From an uncultured bacterium (GTDB lineage: Bacteria > Planctomycetota > UBA1135 > UBA2386), in the NCBI GenBank assembly GCA_938003515.1, contig CALKYL010000430.1, positions 1 through 16,702 of the forward strand: 16,702 nt of DNA. Direction: 5' to 3'. This document shows positions 16,584 to 16,702 of this stretch, one piece after another. The notes below the pieces were generated by a model, which worked only from the letters and a program-made list of their open reading frames with translations, made no database searches and was not told where the DNA came from. Position 1 is the stretch's first letter; the number at the start of each line of letters is the position of its first letter. The translations under genes and the position numbers were made by a program.

Positions 16584-16702
16584 ATGGAACTGTGGACTTG
16601 GGTGTGCTCGCTCCTTCGTGCCCGGTGGCGACCACAGCGGCGATGGAAGCGCCTTCGCGGGGCGCGGTGGTGGTCGCGCGCCGGGTCGGGACCGCGGGGC
16701 CG
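16584..16702 (+). CDS. Possible start of a gene cut by the window edge
   Basis: An ATG 8 nt after the preceding stop opens a frame that stays open for 39 codons to the end of the window (MELWTWVCSLLRARWRPQRR...). The close spacing would fit co-transcription with the glycine-zipper gene. The peptide is Arg/Trp-rich, matches nothing I recognise, and open frames of this length are common in GC-rich DNA, so it is only a candidate. Confidence 0.25.
   Translation, partial: MELWTWVCSLLRARWRPQRRWKRLRGARWWSRAGSGPRG

Overview
The window is very GC-rich (roughly 70% by eye) bacterial chromosome, and its gene content points to Planctomycetota. The clues are an ECF sigma factor of the kind paired with a Ser/Thr kinase, a cytoplasmic kinase followed by one membrane segment and a long helical tail, and several exported proteins of unknown function that share a C-terminal beta-rich domain. 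The phylum call is an inference from these family types. I saw no rRNA, tRNA, CRISPR array, transposase or phage gene.

Layout. On the + strand lie a GAF-AAA+-Fis sigma-54 activator (136-1671), a large exported beta-repeat protein (2046-4277), a small Cys-rich exported protein (4606-5133) and an exported protein built of carboxypeptidase-regulatory-like repeats (5214-6992). Convergent to these on the - strand is a second large exported protein (7025-9223), which is a paralogue of the 2046-4277 product. Then, still on the - strand, come a hybrid PAS histidine kinase (9704-11257), an exported beta-propeller protein (11509-12762), a membrane Ser/Thr kinase (12837-15242) and its ECF sigma factor (15321-15899). 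A glycine-zipper membrane protein resembling general stress proteins (16063-16575) is divergent from the sigma factor. A possible partial gene runs off the right edge from 16584.

Two decayed pieces lie between the genes: the receiver-domain tail of a NarL/LuxR-type response regulator on the - strand (about 1673-1850), and an orphan C-terminal end of an exported protein on the + strand (about 9301-9549).

How it fits together. The window pairs three kinds of signal transduction (sigma-54 activator, hybrid histidine kinase, kinase-coupled ECF sigma) with a set of exported proteins. The best-supported functional unit is the sigma factor-kinase pair. The sigma factor lacks the usual acidic region 2.2 motif and has a threonine-containing segment there, which suggests control by phosphorylation. 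The most distinctive structural feature is the C-terminal domain found at five loci (four genes and one remnant), always ending in a hydrophobic beta-strand at the C-terminus. It could be a surface-anchoring or sorting domain. I found no convincing defence, mobile or biosynthetic system.
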